From Ganoderma boninense (taxonomy: Eukaryota; Basidiomycota; Agaricomycetes; Polyporales; Polyporaceae), in contig CM035309.1 in the NCBI GenBank assembly GCA_002900995.3, positions 1,122,389 through 1,186,388 of the forward strand: 64,000 nucleotides of DNA, read 5' to 3'. The first letter of the stretch is position 1. The number at the start of each line of letters is the position of its first letter. The translations under genes and the position numbers were made by a program. A model generated the notes under the pieces. That model was not told the origin of the DNA. It made no database searches and worked only from the letters and a program-made list of their open reading frames with translations. Shown here piece by piece: positions 35,786 through 47,264 of this stretch.

Positions 35786-36210
35786 AGTGGGCAGCTGATA
35801 GGCAACTCAAAGCCTATCTGCGCACATAAGTACGTGGCTACGATGGCCGGCTGCAGCAATGACCCAAGAGATTATGAGCAGAAGACGAGAACGCGGTGCC
35901 GATTCCTCTGAGGCCGGCAACATAACCCCAAACCGTGACAGCCGTTCGCTTATGTCAGATAGAGACCGATCCACGAAGCGCCCAATATGCTATTCCTGCA
36001 GAGACGCCCGGAGCGGGCGAAGAGACCCGCTGGGAAATGGGAAATGGCTCTCACAAAACGACCACCGCTCTCTCCTTCCCTGTCCTGCCCTTCCCCTCCT
36101 TATTCCCTCCGCAGCCCCCTTGCCCCCGGATGCACTCCTGCTGAACGACTCAGGCTGGTCTCTCTGCCCGGCTCTGTCCCCTGCACTCCCCCCTCTCATC
36201 TGGCCACGCC
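35786..36210. promoter_or_regulatory. divergent promoter, phosphatase / aspartic protease
   Basis: 425 bp between two start codons. The half next to the protease is strongly C/T-rich (36065-36200). No TATA box is obvious. Confidence 0.35.
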
Positions 36211-38898
36211 ATGCTCCCCTTGTTCCTCGTCCTCTCCATTCTTGCCTTCCTTGATGGCTCCTCTTATGCTGTCGCTAGCACGGCCCCGCGCTGGCGGCCG
36301 GACCTCCGTACAAGACGGCAGGGCATCAACATGAACAACGGCCTGCATGCGCGCAACGCTCTCGAAGGCATCGCGACCACCACCCCCATTGTGGACAACT
36401 CTACAATTGTCCCCGTCGCGCTGTCCTCGGACAAGATGTGAGTAGCATTCGGAGCCTCACCCATGGAGCGGACCTAATTTTTTCACCCTCGCAGGACGTA
36501 CTACGCCCTCTCCAGCATTGGGAACCTCAGCTTCCGCCTCGCCCTCGACACCGCGTCCGCCGACCTCTGGGCCGTGTCCTCTGCCTGCACCCTCAATTCC
36601 TGCAAGCTCCCCAAATACCCACTCTCGTATCAGAGCCCCACGTTCGTTCCCGTGAACGCCAACAACTCGCAGTTCACAGTAAGTTATGCGGACAACACAG
36701 GTGCGTGTTTCGTCGGTTTGACTGAAGCTTAATTCTGTGTGCTCACATGGTCCTCCCGCCCGCGCCCAATCAATCATTTTGAAGGCGCGTCTGGCTTCAT
36801 TGCGCGAGAGTCTGTGACCGTAGGGAACATGACCGTTCCAAGTCAGGCACTGGGTGAGTGTTTGAGCTCCCTCAAGTTTTGCGCTCGTCCTGCTGCATGG
36901 ACTCTGCGTCCATACTGCGGGGACATCCTCGGCGGGACTATTTCTGGACACTGCTTCCATGTCGCTTTCTTTCGCACCCTTTGTCCTCGACAGGCTTCCT
37001 GCCCACCAAGGATTGTATTGTGGTTTGCGTTCGAAGCGTAATGCAGCCGTCGGAGATCGCAGTATGAGCCTATGCGGTCGGTGGCGCGGCAGCGCTCCTA
37101 CATTTGTATATTGAAGAGATGCCAAGACACTGTGGTCCAGTACGGAATCTAACGACTACGTTCCATAGGTCTTGCCACGACTTCGAACGTAACCTTCAAG
37201 GACGAGGTCAGCGGCGTCCTTGGTCTTGGGTTCCCCCGACTGTCTGCTATTTATGACACAGTCGTCAATGGTATGAATTCATTTTCTTGGAATTGCCGTT
37301 GGGTATTGCTCACTTCTGGCTAGCGACACCGTTCTTCGCTTCACTGTCGCAAAACGGCAGTCTTGACTACCCTGTCTTCGGGCTCAGCCTTACGCGGGAT
37401 ACCAGCGGCAGCTTAGCGTTTGGTACACTTGGAACCTCTACTGATTTTCTGGGGTATGCAAAACTGACGTTCCTACAGGCGCGATTGATGGCTCCGTTGT
37501 CACGAACAGGAGTCTTATTGAATTCAATGAAGTCGTGCCGTTCGCTCCGTTCTCAGGCTCGGGAGGTAATACCACCAGTTACCTCCAGTGGGCCCTCGTC
37601 TTGGAGGGGATCTCGGTATGCGTCGCTCCGTCATCCGGAAATGAATTCCAATGTAACTCATGTGGGACCCGCAATCAATGCTGGCATTCTGTATTGGCAT
37701 GCATATTGCAGGTAAACGGAACTACGATGGCACCGGAACCTACATACCCAGTTCAGACCATGAACAAATCCATTGCCCTGATCGACGTGTACGTCAGCTC
37801 CACCATTGCCACTTTTCGGCATTCAGACGTTAATGTTCGGTATAGCGGGACCGCCGGCATCTTTGGACCCTACCAGGACGTGAGTTCGTCATTATGAGCG
37901 TCTGTAACTCCACAGAGAGCTGACACGAGGAACGTGCAGGTTGCAAGGATCTTTGCACAGATTGACAGTGCGCGTCTTGTAGACGATAGTACGTGTTCAC
38001 CTCCCGTGAGCAGTCAGTTGGGGACTTAACACGGTTTCGAGCAGCTACTGGACAATATGTCGTACCTTGTGACACCGAGGAGACGATGGCGTTCAACTTC
38101 GGGTGCGTGTGTTTTCCAGGTATTCGACGAGTTCACGAACTAACGTATCCCGCTCCGTAGTGGAAGAGATTTCATTTTGCAGCCTACAGACTATCTCATC
38201 GGACCTGCGTCTGGCAACCCGAACCTCTGTCTCTCCTGGCCAAGAGCCCTCCCGCCAAGTTCTGACGGCATCGACTGGCAGATTGGTTCTGCGTTCTTGC
38301 GGACAGTCTACTCGATTTTCAGGTACGTCCACTTACAGTCGCATGGGGGGACACATGCCGAGAGGTCTCCCTGCCTTTCCCAGCTTCGGCATCAACACCA
38401 AGGAGCCCCCCACGATCGGCTTCTACCCGCTCTCAAACGCGACGGCCATCTCGCAGTCCCGGGCCCAAGTGGCCTCCTTCCTTTCCTCCGCGTCCGCGAC
38501 CGTAGCCACTACGCTCCCGAACTACCTCCTCTCGACGCCTACGTACAGCACCGCCCTCGTACACGTTCAACGCGTCCCTCGCCGCCTCCGCGACGCCCGG
38601 CAAGATCGTCGCCACGGGGCTCGCGACGAGCACGTACAGCCCGCTGCTCAACGTGCACCACCGGAACGCGACGGCGATCCGGACGCTCACGCCGTCGCCG
38701 ACGGTCCTCACGCTCATCCTCACGGACACCAGCGGGCACACAGTCACGACGACGTCGACCGCGGCTCAGCGGAGCATCACGCTTGGGCTGCCGTCGGAGC
38801 TGTCGAATGGCGCGACGTCTGTCTCTGGGAGGCGGCATGGTGAGGGCGCGGGCGCGGTGCTGCTCGGGGTCGTCCTTGCCTGGGCCCTTTTCTTGTAG
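36211..38898 (+). CDS. GPI-type pepsin-like protein with altered active-site motifs (~577 aa)
   Basis: A1 aspartic-protease fold, secreted and probably GPI-anchored. Exons: 36211-36437, 36495-36700, 36785-36853, 37169-37270, 37324-37422, 37479-37615, 37712-37788, 37846-37879, 37940-37988, 38045-38102, 38161-38322, 38384-38898. A signal peptide (LPLFLVLSILAFLDG) is followed by the N-lobe motif LALDTASADLWAVSS and the flap-region GNMTVPSQA. The C-lobe motif is split by intron 7 and reads ALIDVGTAGIFGPYQ. Thus the usual D-T/S-G triplets are D-T-A and D-V-G; both aspartates remain. A Ser/Thr-rich stalk and a hydrophobic C-terminus (GAVLLGVVLAWALFL) suggest a GPI anchor. One extra C near 38554-38556 breaks the last exon; without it YTFNASLAASATPG follows. 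Confidence 0.8.
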
Positions 38899-39445
38899 CG
38901 TTTGACGACGTGCACTGCAACGCAAGACGATGCCCTGTTTGCATTACGTACGTACGTGCATACACTTCATGGACGTTGGATTTTTTTTCCCTTTTTTTAT
39001 TTTTTCGCCTTCGCCTTTCTATCCCAGTTGTTATCACTTAGCTGATATTTCGTCGCTGTCGGAAGGACTTTGAGTCTTCCTTGTTGTTCCCCTCTTGTCC
39101 TTCTCCAGCGACAGACAGACATTGTAATGGTCCTTGTTACTCTTATGAGCCCACGGCTTCACTTTTAGTCTGCATATATGTAGCTGTAACGCTCCTTCCT
39201 GATAGTAGATACGAGCCTGGTGACTCGGCTGTACAAGCCGAAGCTGTGTACGTACGTACAAATACAGACATCCCTCCAAAACAACCATCTGACATCTTAT
39301 GGAGAGGCCGATGGATCAGGAAGCGTGATAAAGCGACTCAGATTCAGCATCCTGTAAGTATGTACACTGTAATATTACACCTCTTCTCGTTCTCGTTCGG
39401 CCGCTACCACAACTTCGGATGCATCTTGCGCGTTTGGTCCGAGAG
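38899..39445. other. intergenic between convergent genes
   Basis: Contains a short GTAC-rich tract (38945-38958) and a T-rich run (38982-39007), consistent with the 3' UTR of the protease. No gene seen. Confidence 0.4.
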
Positions 39446-40331
39446 TCACAGAAGCTTGGCGACTTCGGAGTCGATGGCTTCGGGGGAGGTGGTCGAGGCC
39501 CAGCGGTGGACGACCTTGCCCTCGCGATCGATCAGGAACTTCTCGAAGTTCCACTATGTAGAGGAATAGAAAAGACACGCGTTCAGTTTATGGATCAAGA
39601 TCACTGGAAGATTCCCGATCTTCGTAGCAAATCGCGGGGTGTAGCAGAGCAGGGAAACGCGCATAGATAGGTAGGGAGATGGAAGGGAAAAGATGGGGAG
39701 CATGACTGCAGGAGGAGCACACACCTTAATGCGAGTGAGGCCGAGGAGGCCAGACTTCTGCGACTTGAGCCACTTGTACACCTCGTTCGTGTTGTCGCCG
39801 TTGACGTCCGACTTGGTCATGAGCGGGAAGGTGACACCGTGGTTGAGCTCGCAGAACTCGGCGATCTTCTCGTCATTCTCGGGCTCCTGGCCGCCAAACT
39901 GGATGCCCGTCGATCCGGAGGACATCCAACCGCGCGGATTCGACGGCGTGTGTGTGTGTGGGGGGGGGGCATTCATGCGAGATGTGGGATGAGGAAAGGG
40001 ATTCACAGAAAATAAGTAAGCGAAAGGGAGTCGGGGAAGCAAGAGGAGCACGCACCTGATTGCAGGGGAAGCCGAGGATCACGAAGTTCTGGTCCTTGTA
40101 CTTCTTGTAGAGGGCCTCGAGACCCTTGTACTGGGGCGTGAAGCCGCTACATAAGTTGAAAGAAAGTCTTCATGGTGAGATCCAATCGCCCGAGCTTTAA
40201 AGTAACGGAGGCCCTTACCACTTGGACGCAGTGTTTACGATGAGGACCACCTTGCCCTTGAGCTGCTCGAACTCGTACGGCTTGTTTCCGGGTGCGGTCG
40301 CCTTGAGGGAGTAGAAGCCGGCGTCGGACAT
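39446..40331 (-). CDS. GPX: glutathione peroxidase, thioredoxin-type (161 aa)
   Basis: Reduces peroxides and lipid hydroperoxides; fungal members use thioredoxin. Exons on the minus strand: 40331-40219, 40146-40056, 39898-39725, 39553-39446; no frame breaks. The peroxidatic Cys lies in VNTASKCGFTPQ, split by the first intron. The catalytic Gln is in FGGQEPEND and the Trp in KWNFEKFL. The GFPCNQFGGQEP block also carries the likely resolving Cys. The residue is Cys, not selenocysteine. Length matches single-domain GPx proteins. The third intron contains a pure GT run followed by ten G (39948-39969). Confidence 0.92.
39948..39969. repeat. GT run followed by ten G, in GPx intron 3
   Basis: GTGTGTGTGTGTG then a G homopolymer. 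It lies in an intron, so without coding consequence, and is a likely site of sequencing-length error. Confidence 0.85.
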
Positions 40332-41293
40332 GGCTAGTGGTGTTGAGGAGAAGCTACGCGAAGAACCAGGAGGATGTCGCGGTGAGGGTAGCCTCGGGAC
40401 GGAATGCAGAGGGGAGCGGTGGGAGTGTGGACGGCGGAGCTGACGGAGTGTGAGAGGAGGCGCGACACAGGCCCACGGTTTATGTAGGACTCTGAGAGGG
40501 CGTGCTTTGGAAAAACACCGACAGGGCCGAGGTGTTGGACCATACGGACACTGTCATTGCCGACGCCGCCGCCCTCATCGCGTTGTCTCAGCTCGCCGTA
40601 CTTGCCTCCTCGCTCGCCGCGCGGCCGGCGTCTCAAGACCTCGCGGGCCGTGGTCGCGCCCTGTTACGCGGCGTCGCTTATTCCAGAGGCCAGTTCTGAC
40701 TTTCTCTTCTGTCAGCGTCGGTGTACACCACAGGCGGGACAGCAGTAACACATGCGCCGCACGTTACTCTGCTTAGCCACAACGTGGCCTTCTGTGACAA
40801 ATGCAGATCTAAGCTTCCCAACGGCATTCGTACAACTCCAGTCAGGGGAATCAGATGCTGGACCACGAGCACAGACATGGAAGGAAGCCCGGGCAGATTA
40901 CGAGTATGTTCAAAAGCTCGCGGGAGATGAGAAAACGATGGGACATTATTGCTCTTGCTCATGGAGAGAATGCCGTAGGGAGGGGGCAGCAATAATAAAA
41001 AGTCAAACTTGAACCAAAGCCTGACTTGGGTGTGCATGAAGACACTTGCGGGTATCGCGAATACCGAGGCGTTGCATGAAGAACCCCGTCACTATGTTGC
41101 AGAACTCCCGATCTGACGGTTCCTCCTTCATACGCATCGCAGCTACATATATGGAGGAGAATCCCGCGTTGCACCCTGTGAAGGATGGATGGTGGAGCGT
41201 ACACCGTAATATCGGAGTAAGAGTTCACTTCCCAAATCTCTGCGTACGCTGGGCAGTTAGTTGGAGGAACCAAGGAAACCTCGCCATGTGGAT
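40332..41293. other. intergenic
   Basis: The GPx promoter side and the 3' flank of the minus-strand gene beginning at 42402. A further 3' exon of that gene cannot be excluded, because a GTATGT donor exists at its stop codon. Nothing else recognised. Confidence 0.35.
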
Positions 41294-42402
41294 TCACATA
41301 CCCTCAACCGAGACCCGCCAGTCTGCAAGCTCTGGCTCGCAGCCGATAATCGTGACTTGGGGTTGACCCATGGGAGATGGGAGCCTAGCGTTGTCAGAAG
41401 GTAAGATCGGTCTGCTGAGCCTGAGCGGACAATCACTGGCGACTCACATAGGCCCAGCATCTCGCTTGCACTCCGGACACACCACGAAGTGTAACACCTT
41501 GCTCATCGCCGACCCCGGCCCCGTCTCGCGCCACCACCCAAAGTAGGAAAACCTGATCGTCCGTCCAGGCGCGACGCTCTGCCCACAATCTTTCTCCGAC
41601 CAGACGCCTCTCGCCACTTGTTAGCTCGTGCCTCGGCCCTCGATCCATGAGCGTCGGCCACTTCGCTGCCACCAACGTGAAAATGGCGTCCAGCTGCTCC
41701 GCGCTCTCGCAAAGCGTGAGCGGGAGGACCGTGTTCGTCCCGAACGGGTCGTGGATCGTGATCGCGTTATGGCGTGCGTAACCGAGCTTGGTGGGGAGCT
41801 GCCGGACGACAGTCTTGAGCTCGTTCATCTGGGTCATGACCATGTCCATAGATGATGTGAGCTGGATGTCTGTCAAGGCGGGACCTGGGCATGCGCTTGA
41901 GCATACATATGCGATAGGACACGAAGAGAGGGACACAAAGAGAGGGACACGAAGATAGAGACAAAACGCACTGATTGCATGCGGTCATTACCATGATCAC
42001 GTTGAGCCTGTGTGTCGTCAGCTTCACCCTGGTCTCCCGCACATCCTCAGCCTTGAACAGTGCCCATCCAATCTTTCTCCACGACGCCTCTACACTCTTC
42101 GTCGTGCTTCCCGATCCAAGAGCCTTCTGATACTTGCGGATCTCGTCCCAAAGACGCTGGACGACATTGCGGCATCGCGAGACCTCGGCGTTGAGACGAT
42201 TGACCGTTGCGCGCTCGAGTATACCCGTGCGGGTGGCCGTTTCTGCGACCTGGAGGATACGGGTGAGGGCGTCCAGCTCTTGGATGAGGTACTGATAGTC
42301 GTAAGTGGAGCCTCTGCTAGAGCTGAGAGCTTTCGAGACGCGAAGTGCGAGACTCGCGGCGGTCACAATGTCGCCGAACGCGCCGAAGGTGAATGCAAAC
42401 AT
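41294..42402 (-). CDS. fungal N-domain / ubiquitin-like domain protein
   Basis: Belongs to a large mushroom family with an N-terminal helical domain like that found ahead of fungal STAND proteins, followed by a ubiquitin-like domain. Exon 1 (42402-41992) encodes FTFGAFGDIVTAASLALRVS, then TYDYQYLIQELDALTRILQV and SWRKIGWALFKAEDVRE. The second exon starts near 41861 and carries NAITIHDPFGTNTVLPLTLC plus a Cys-containing VVCPECKRDAG. A G-rich break near 41505-41525 requires a one-base shift to enter the CPEC frame. A short last exon ends at 41294 in this model (IIGCEPELADWRVSVEG), but a GTATGT donor at the stop means the true end may lie further downstream. No NTPase domain was seen. The biological role is unknown. 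Confidence 0.6.
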
Positions 42403-43068
42403 CACGGCTCACAGATTCGTGGTGCCCACAAGAATCAACACGTCGGGCCTAGGAGCGGTGAGCGTAGAGCGTAGAACGAACGCAAGTCCTATGGGAAGAT
42501 GCATGAAGGAATATGGAGCGACCTCAGGCTTGCATCCACAGCTTCCCTCAAGGATGCAATGGGGGTTCCAGGCTGCGGTCTTGCCCCCTCCCAACCACTG
42601 ATAACAAGGATTCCAGCATCGTACCGAATCATGGGACACACCTTCAGAATCAGATGTCGCCCAGAGCTCGGGGGTGGTTGCTAAGGGAGGGCGAGAAGCG
42701 GAGGGTACCTCGTCTTGAGTTATGGTGGTAATAGGCTCGCAATTGGCTGTGGATCCTGTCATGAACGGAGGGCGCGAATAGCACTCGTTCTCAATTGGAG
42801 AGACACGAAGTTCGAGGAGCGCTGGGCAGCCCATGAAAGTTGTTACATAAGACTCGAAGTGGTTGAAGGAAGACAAGTGATTGGCGCCTATTTGGACTGA
42901 GCAGACGATGGGAGGGAGAGCGTCAAGTACATGGCCATTAATATTCCTGTCAGAGTCCGTGCTATCGATACATAGAAGTCATAACGATACGTGATAATGA
43001 TAGGCATAAGCATAGAGGTCGAGAGCGAGGAGGAGGGCACCAGGCCCGGGGCGTTGCGATGGGTATGT
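42403..43068. other. intergenic
   Basis: No ORF with family features. Between two minus-strand genes; presumably the promoter of the 42402 gene and the 3' flank of the 43069-43759 gene. Confidence 0.4.
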
Positions 43069-43759
43069 TCATGCACGGAAAGCGAAGAGGACACCGAACA
43101 CGAGAGCAACGACGACAAGCGCGAACACACCGAGCGCGGCGAGGCATCGACGTGCCCATTTGACCTCCGCGCGGCGCATGGATGCGATGATCTCCTCGCG
43201 CTCCAGCGCGGGCTTCGAGGTCTCCCAGTCCGCGGGTGCGGAGAGGGGGGAGAGGAGGATGAAGGCACCTGCTACCCAGAAGAGGGGGAACACTGCGACG
43301 GGAGGTGGTCAGGATCGCCGTCGGGTACGCGCAAGGAAGAAAGGGAGACTCACGGAAACCAAACTTGAAGAGGTACATCGCGAGCGTGGGCTGATCAGAG
43401 ATCTGGGTGTATGCCGGCGGCAAGATGGATTGCTCGTAGGGGGGAGGGGGCAGGTCCGACGCATCGTCGACGGGCGAAGACAGGCGCATTTCATCGTGCC
43501 GGCTGTCCCGAGTTCCCGAGAGGCTGGGGTTGCGAGGGTTATGTGCACTCGAAGGGCGCGAAGCACCGAAGAAGTCGTCGATGGCATTGGTGGTTTCGTC
43601 GACGGAAACGCGAGTTGTGCGGGGCACGTGTGTGAACGCGGGAGTAGGTTGCGCGAGCTGCGCCTCGACGTCGATTTCATGCGAAGGGGTTGTCGGACGG
43701 CCAAAGAGACCGAAGAAGGTGGTGCGCGAGGTGGAGGAAGAGGCGACAGGAGAAGACAT
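43069..43759 (-). CDS. small two-span membrane protein with disordered N-terminus (209 aa)
   Basis: Unknown function; the layout resembles a common basidiomycete hypothetical family. Exons on the minus strand: 43759-43354 and 43292-43069, phases consistent. Residues 1-120 are disordered, with an NAIDDFFG motif and a Pro-rich LPPPPYEQSILPPAY segment that could bind WW or SH3-type partners. Next come TLAMYLFKFGFLFPLFWVAG, a first membrane helix spanning the exon junction (LFWVAGAFILLSP), a charged loop (REEIIASMRRAEVKWARR), and a second helix (LAALGVFALVVVALVFGVL). No signal peptide, so internal helices are expected to direct membrane insertion. Confidence 0.75.
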
Positions 43760-45135
43760 GGCTGAGTGTTGGTGGTTGGCGCGGTAAAGGTATCAAGTGA
43801 CTGTCTGGATGGGAGATGGCTCGGAGTGCTCGAAGGCTGAGGTGGAGAGCAGATGAGTTGACAACATCGCGATGGTTGGGAGTGGATATATATGCGCCTC
43901 AGGGAGTGCAATTGGAGAGCAATTGGATGGCAATTCGAGTGTGGGCGCACGCGCAGTTCTCGATTGGATTGCGGCGGGTAGCAACCGCCAAGCTCAGCGC
44001 TCCCCCTTCGCAGCCGCCTACACGCACAAATACCGGAACAAACAAACGCCTACACACCATCCTCCACGTGGCTTCCACGCTTGCAAGGAGCGCTGGCCAT
44101 CTTACCGTACTTAAGGTGCGTGGATGTACCTGCCGTACGTTCGACCTGGACTCGCCCTCCAAACCCCCGCAACGAGCTGTAACATAAGTAACTTGCAGCA
44201 TACTTACTCAAGTCCATTGAAAAATAGTCTGGACAGCTACTTGCATACATGGACTGTCGCTATCCGTACATCCCGGCCGGCACATAGTAAGACAAACTAC
44301 TATCCGACATCGGTCCTTGTGGACTCATCTCAAATAGGCATTGTTGGACCGCAAATAACAGTACATGGTATGAAATGGAATACAAGGTTGAATTGATGTT
44401 ACTTACGGGCAGATGGATGAGTGGGATGCTCCTGGCGCGCCGCGGTGCTGGATATATGGTTGCTTCCTAGCTGCTTGATCTGAAGAGTATACCGCCTACA
44501 TATATTGCTTGGAACGCAGTGTCATTAAATCAGGGACCTATCTTAGAGATCTACCCAGAGAGTCGAATTGAAACTGCAGGCGTTGAGGACAGAAGACAGA
44601 AGGCCACAACCTCATAATGACAGTACAGTCATTATCCATCGTTTGTCTACGCAGGTAGTGCTGTATATTTGACCTATTGAAGTCTACAGAGACCATGGGC
44701 CCTTATCACGCGCCACTCACCATTGTCGAGGCTAATCCGAGTGGCGTTGCATGGCCCGACTCCCGGGGTGTCCGAACAAATGGGAGCCAAAGCAAAAAAA
44801 ACACCATGCGACACGTACAGCCATTGTAAAGACGAGAAGGAAGTTTATCAAGATACGAGTACCAACAAAGCAGGTGCCATGACCAAAGCAGGACGTTGCC
44901 ATGCTGTACGCGTCAAAAGCCTCATCGCTTTGCCCTTGCGCTTTGGTCGCGGTCACGTGCGCGTGCCTTGGGGTGGCGAAAGACCAAAGCGGCGGCCACA
45001 CCTCGCACTCCGCCACTTTTGTGCTTATAAGAACCGTATACGGGGCGACAATCTACTTCACCATCACCATCCGTGCCTCACCTTCAATCTACTGCGCCTC
45101 TCAAGCCTCGCCCACCCCTCCACAACCCATCGAAT
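43760..45135. other. intergenic with TATA-like element
   Basis: Lies between divergent genes. TATAAG at 45026-45031 sits 110 bp before the ATG at 45136. No convincing gene in the remainder. Confidence 0.4.
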
Positions 45136-46254
45136 ATGTTTGGCTTCTTCTCTTCCCGCTCTCGTAGTGAGACCGCCGCCGCACTGCACGCGAAGATCCT
45201 GGACGGCACCAGCATAATGTGGAACCCAGCGGACAGCCTTGGCCCCAGGACCTGGTTCGCCAGACATGTACACCCTATGGGGCGACTCGACACCTCAGAT
45301 CGTCTCCCCGAGACCAAGGCAGGCAAACACTTTGCCGACGTGAAGTTCGTCGCACCAAGCGCGTTTTACCAACCGAAGCCCCGCCCATCCCTCACTGGGA
45401 TCCTCAACTGGCAGGGCCAGACCGAACAGTGCTCGCCGCAGAGCAACCCGGTAAGCATTCCTCGCCGCATCTCCGTGCCCGTGGCGGCCCTCCATTTCTT
45501 CTGTGCTCATCCAAGTCGCCGCCTCCAGAATGCGACCCGCAAGGGCATCATTGAGAAGATCCTGCTCGTCGCAGGCCGTCGGCGCACGGAGATCGATGAC
45601 CCCAACACAGCCCCGGCGTGCCCTCCCGCCACGCAGCTCCTCGCAAACCCGCCGCACTGGGACCCCAGGCCGCAGATGGCGGGCGTTCCTGCACCCCGCC
45701 TTGGCCTCGGTCTCGACATCGCGCCCCCCGTCGCGAGGACCATTTCATCGGGGTACTTCATCGGGCGCGACGGCACCGAATGGCCGCTGCCCCCGATGGA
45801 GTGCATGCCCAAGCCATCGCTGCCACTTATCGCCCCGCTTGGCGGCGGCAAGTGGACGGCCCCGATCGCAGCCCTGGACACCGTCGAAGACAAGGACGCA
45901 CCGTTCTTCGCCGTGCTTCACAGCAACCACGGCATGGCCTCTCGCTCGACTGTGGCGACGTCCCTCCCGGGCACACCGGACGACGAGGTTATCATACGCC
46001 CAGTGCGGAATGCGGAAGTCGACGGCGCGCCGCGCTGGGGCATCATCGGCGACGGCCGCCCGAGTTCGAAGCCAGAGCTAGCCTGTCCGCCGACGCCGTT
46101 CCTCGGGTACACGCTGGATCTCCCGAGCCCGCCGTTCGTGGGCGCAGAGGACGTGGACGACGAGGACGGAAAAGAGATGGACGTCGGATACTGGTCCGAG
46201 TCCGAGTCTGAGTCCGGGTCTGAGTACTCAGAGTTTGAGGAAGGGCGAGGATGA
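45136..46254 (+). CDS. unknown protein with acidic Ser/Glu tail (346 aa)
   Basis: Family not recognised. Two exons, 45136-45450 and 45529-46254, separated by a 78-nt intron (GTAAGC ... CCTCCAG). The intron is a multiple of three and free of stops, so an unspliced reading would add 26 residues. The spliced junction ... SNP-NATRKGIIEKILLVAG keeps a folded-looking segment intact. The middle is Pro-rich with repeated hydrophobic blocks (ISSGYFIGRDGTEWPLPPME). The C-terminus is highly acidic (EDVDDEDGKEMD, then repeated Ser-Glu pairs). No signal peptide or membrane span. The N-terminus MFGFFSSRSRSETAAALHAK is basic/aromatic. Confidence 0.65.
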   Translation: MFGFFSSRSRSETAAALHAKILDGTSIMWNPADSLGPRTWFARHVHPMGRLDTSDRLPETKAGKHFADVKFVAPSAFYQPKPRPSLTGILNWQGQTEQCSPQSNPVSIPRRISVPVAALHFFCAHPSRRLQNATRKGIIEKILLVAGRRRTEIDDPNTAPACPPATQLLANPPHWDPRPQMAGVPAPRLGLGLDIAPPVARTISSGYFIGRDGTEWPLPPMECMPKPSLPLIAPLGGGKWTAPIAALDTVEDKDAPFFAVLHSNHGMASRSTVATSLPGTPDDEVIIRPVRNAEVDGAPRWGIIGDGRPSSKPELACPPTPFLGYTLDLPSPPFVGAEDVDDEDGKEMDVGYWSESESESGSEYSEFEEGRG

Positions 46255-47264
46255 TGCATGGAGCATCAGCAGTGTATGCGGCAGCGACTCTGGATTTGGA
46301 GAGGACGATTGTCGTTCCGATTTCTTCCTCGCCAGCGATGGATCCGCCTCGCTGTTCCCGCCTGCTGGCCTCGCCGTCGCCGTCGGAGCTACATGGTGAA
46401 CGTTAGCAGGCCGAACCCTCAACGAAATACAAGTCCTCGCCACGATCAACCTACTCCTCGAGTCGTATTTGGATTCATCGACGCCCTGGAGATACCCGCT
46501 GTCGACGTGGCGAACAAGGTCGAGTCTCAACGCATCCCAACACCCCACCGCCCTTCGAGGCCCTGCTCCAAACTCTCCCTCGATTCCACTGTGCTTCCAT
46601 CTGTTCCTGGGCTACCAGGCACACGGCTCCTCACAAGTTTCTCAGTCTCCTTCTGGCACCCTCCGCACATTTATCGGCTTCCTCCTGCCTTGGGATACGA
46701 TAGACTCTTCAGTACCGGGGTCATTTTGCCTCTCTCCCCCTCTTTGTGTTACACTTGTAATCGCGGGTTGTGGTACTCACCTGCCCTGTGTTATGAGTGG
46801 GATGTTTGTCCGTTTTGGTGTTGTCCGGGGCTTTGTAGCTGCTCGCTTGCCAGAGCTCGCGTTTGCAAACTTATCCTGCATTAATTGCGGGGCGCGATGC
46901 TCATGGCTTATTTAATCTATTGGACGTGCTGTGATTGCAACTTGCTGGCCCGGTTTCGACGGAGTGAATGTGCCATAGAAGGTCTGAGTGTAGCAGGGTT
47001 TGCACTCGCAGTGAGATGACATGGATAGGCGGTATCAGGAAAGAACCAACTGCCAACCTTTCGCGACTGCGATGCCTTCTGAGAGCGTCTGTGTGGCGAC
47101 TCACCGGCCCGGGCTTGGGGAACGCGCGTCAAACTTTTGGTCGGGTAGCAGACGCTCGTCTTGCCGCAACTCTTGCGCACACCCGGCTTGCACTCCACCC
47201 ACGGGCACAGTGCGTCTTGTTTTCCTCCTCCATATCTTTTCTCGCATCTTCGCTCGCGAGGAAG
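46255..47264. other. intergenic between same-strand genes
   Basis: The 3' flank of the acidic protein and the promoter of the RMD1-like gene. No ORF with family features. Confidence 0.4.

Noticed and set aside
40502..40699. 65-aa Ala/Leu-rich plus-strand ORF in the GPx promoter
   Set aside because: No start context, splice sites or homology features; composition is that of GC-rich noise.
43160..43765. 201-aa plus-strand ORF
   Set aside because: Antisense to the two-span membrane protein, Arg/Gly-rich.
46258..46884. 208-aa plus-strand ORF after the acidic protein
   Set aside because: Looks like translated 3' flank: no conserved motif, high Ser/Arg/Pro, no splice logic.
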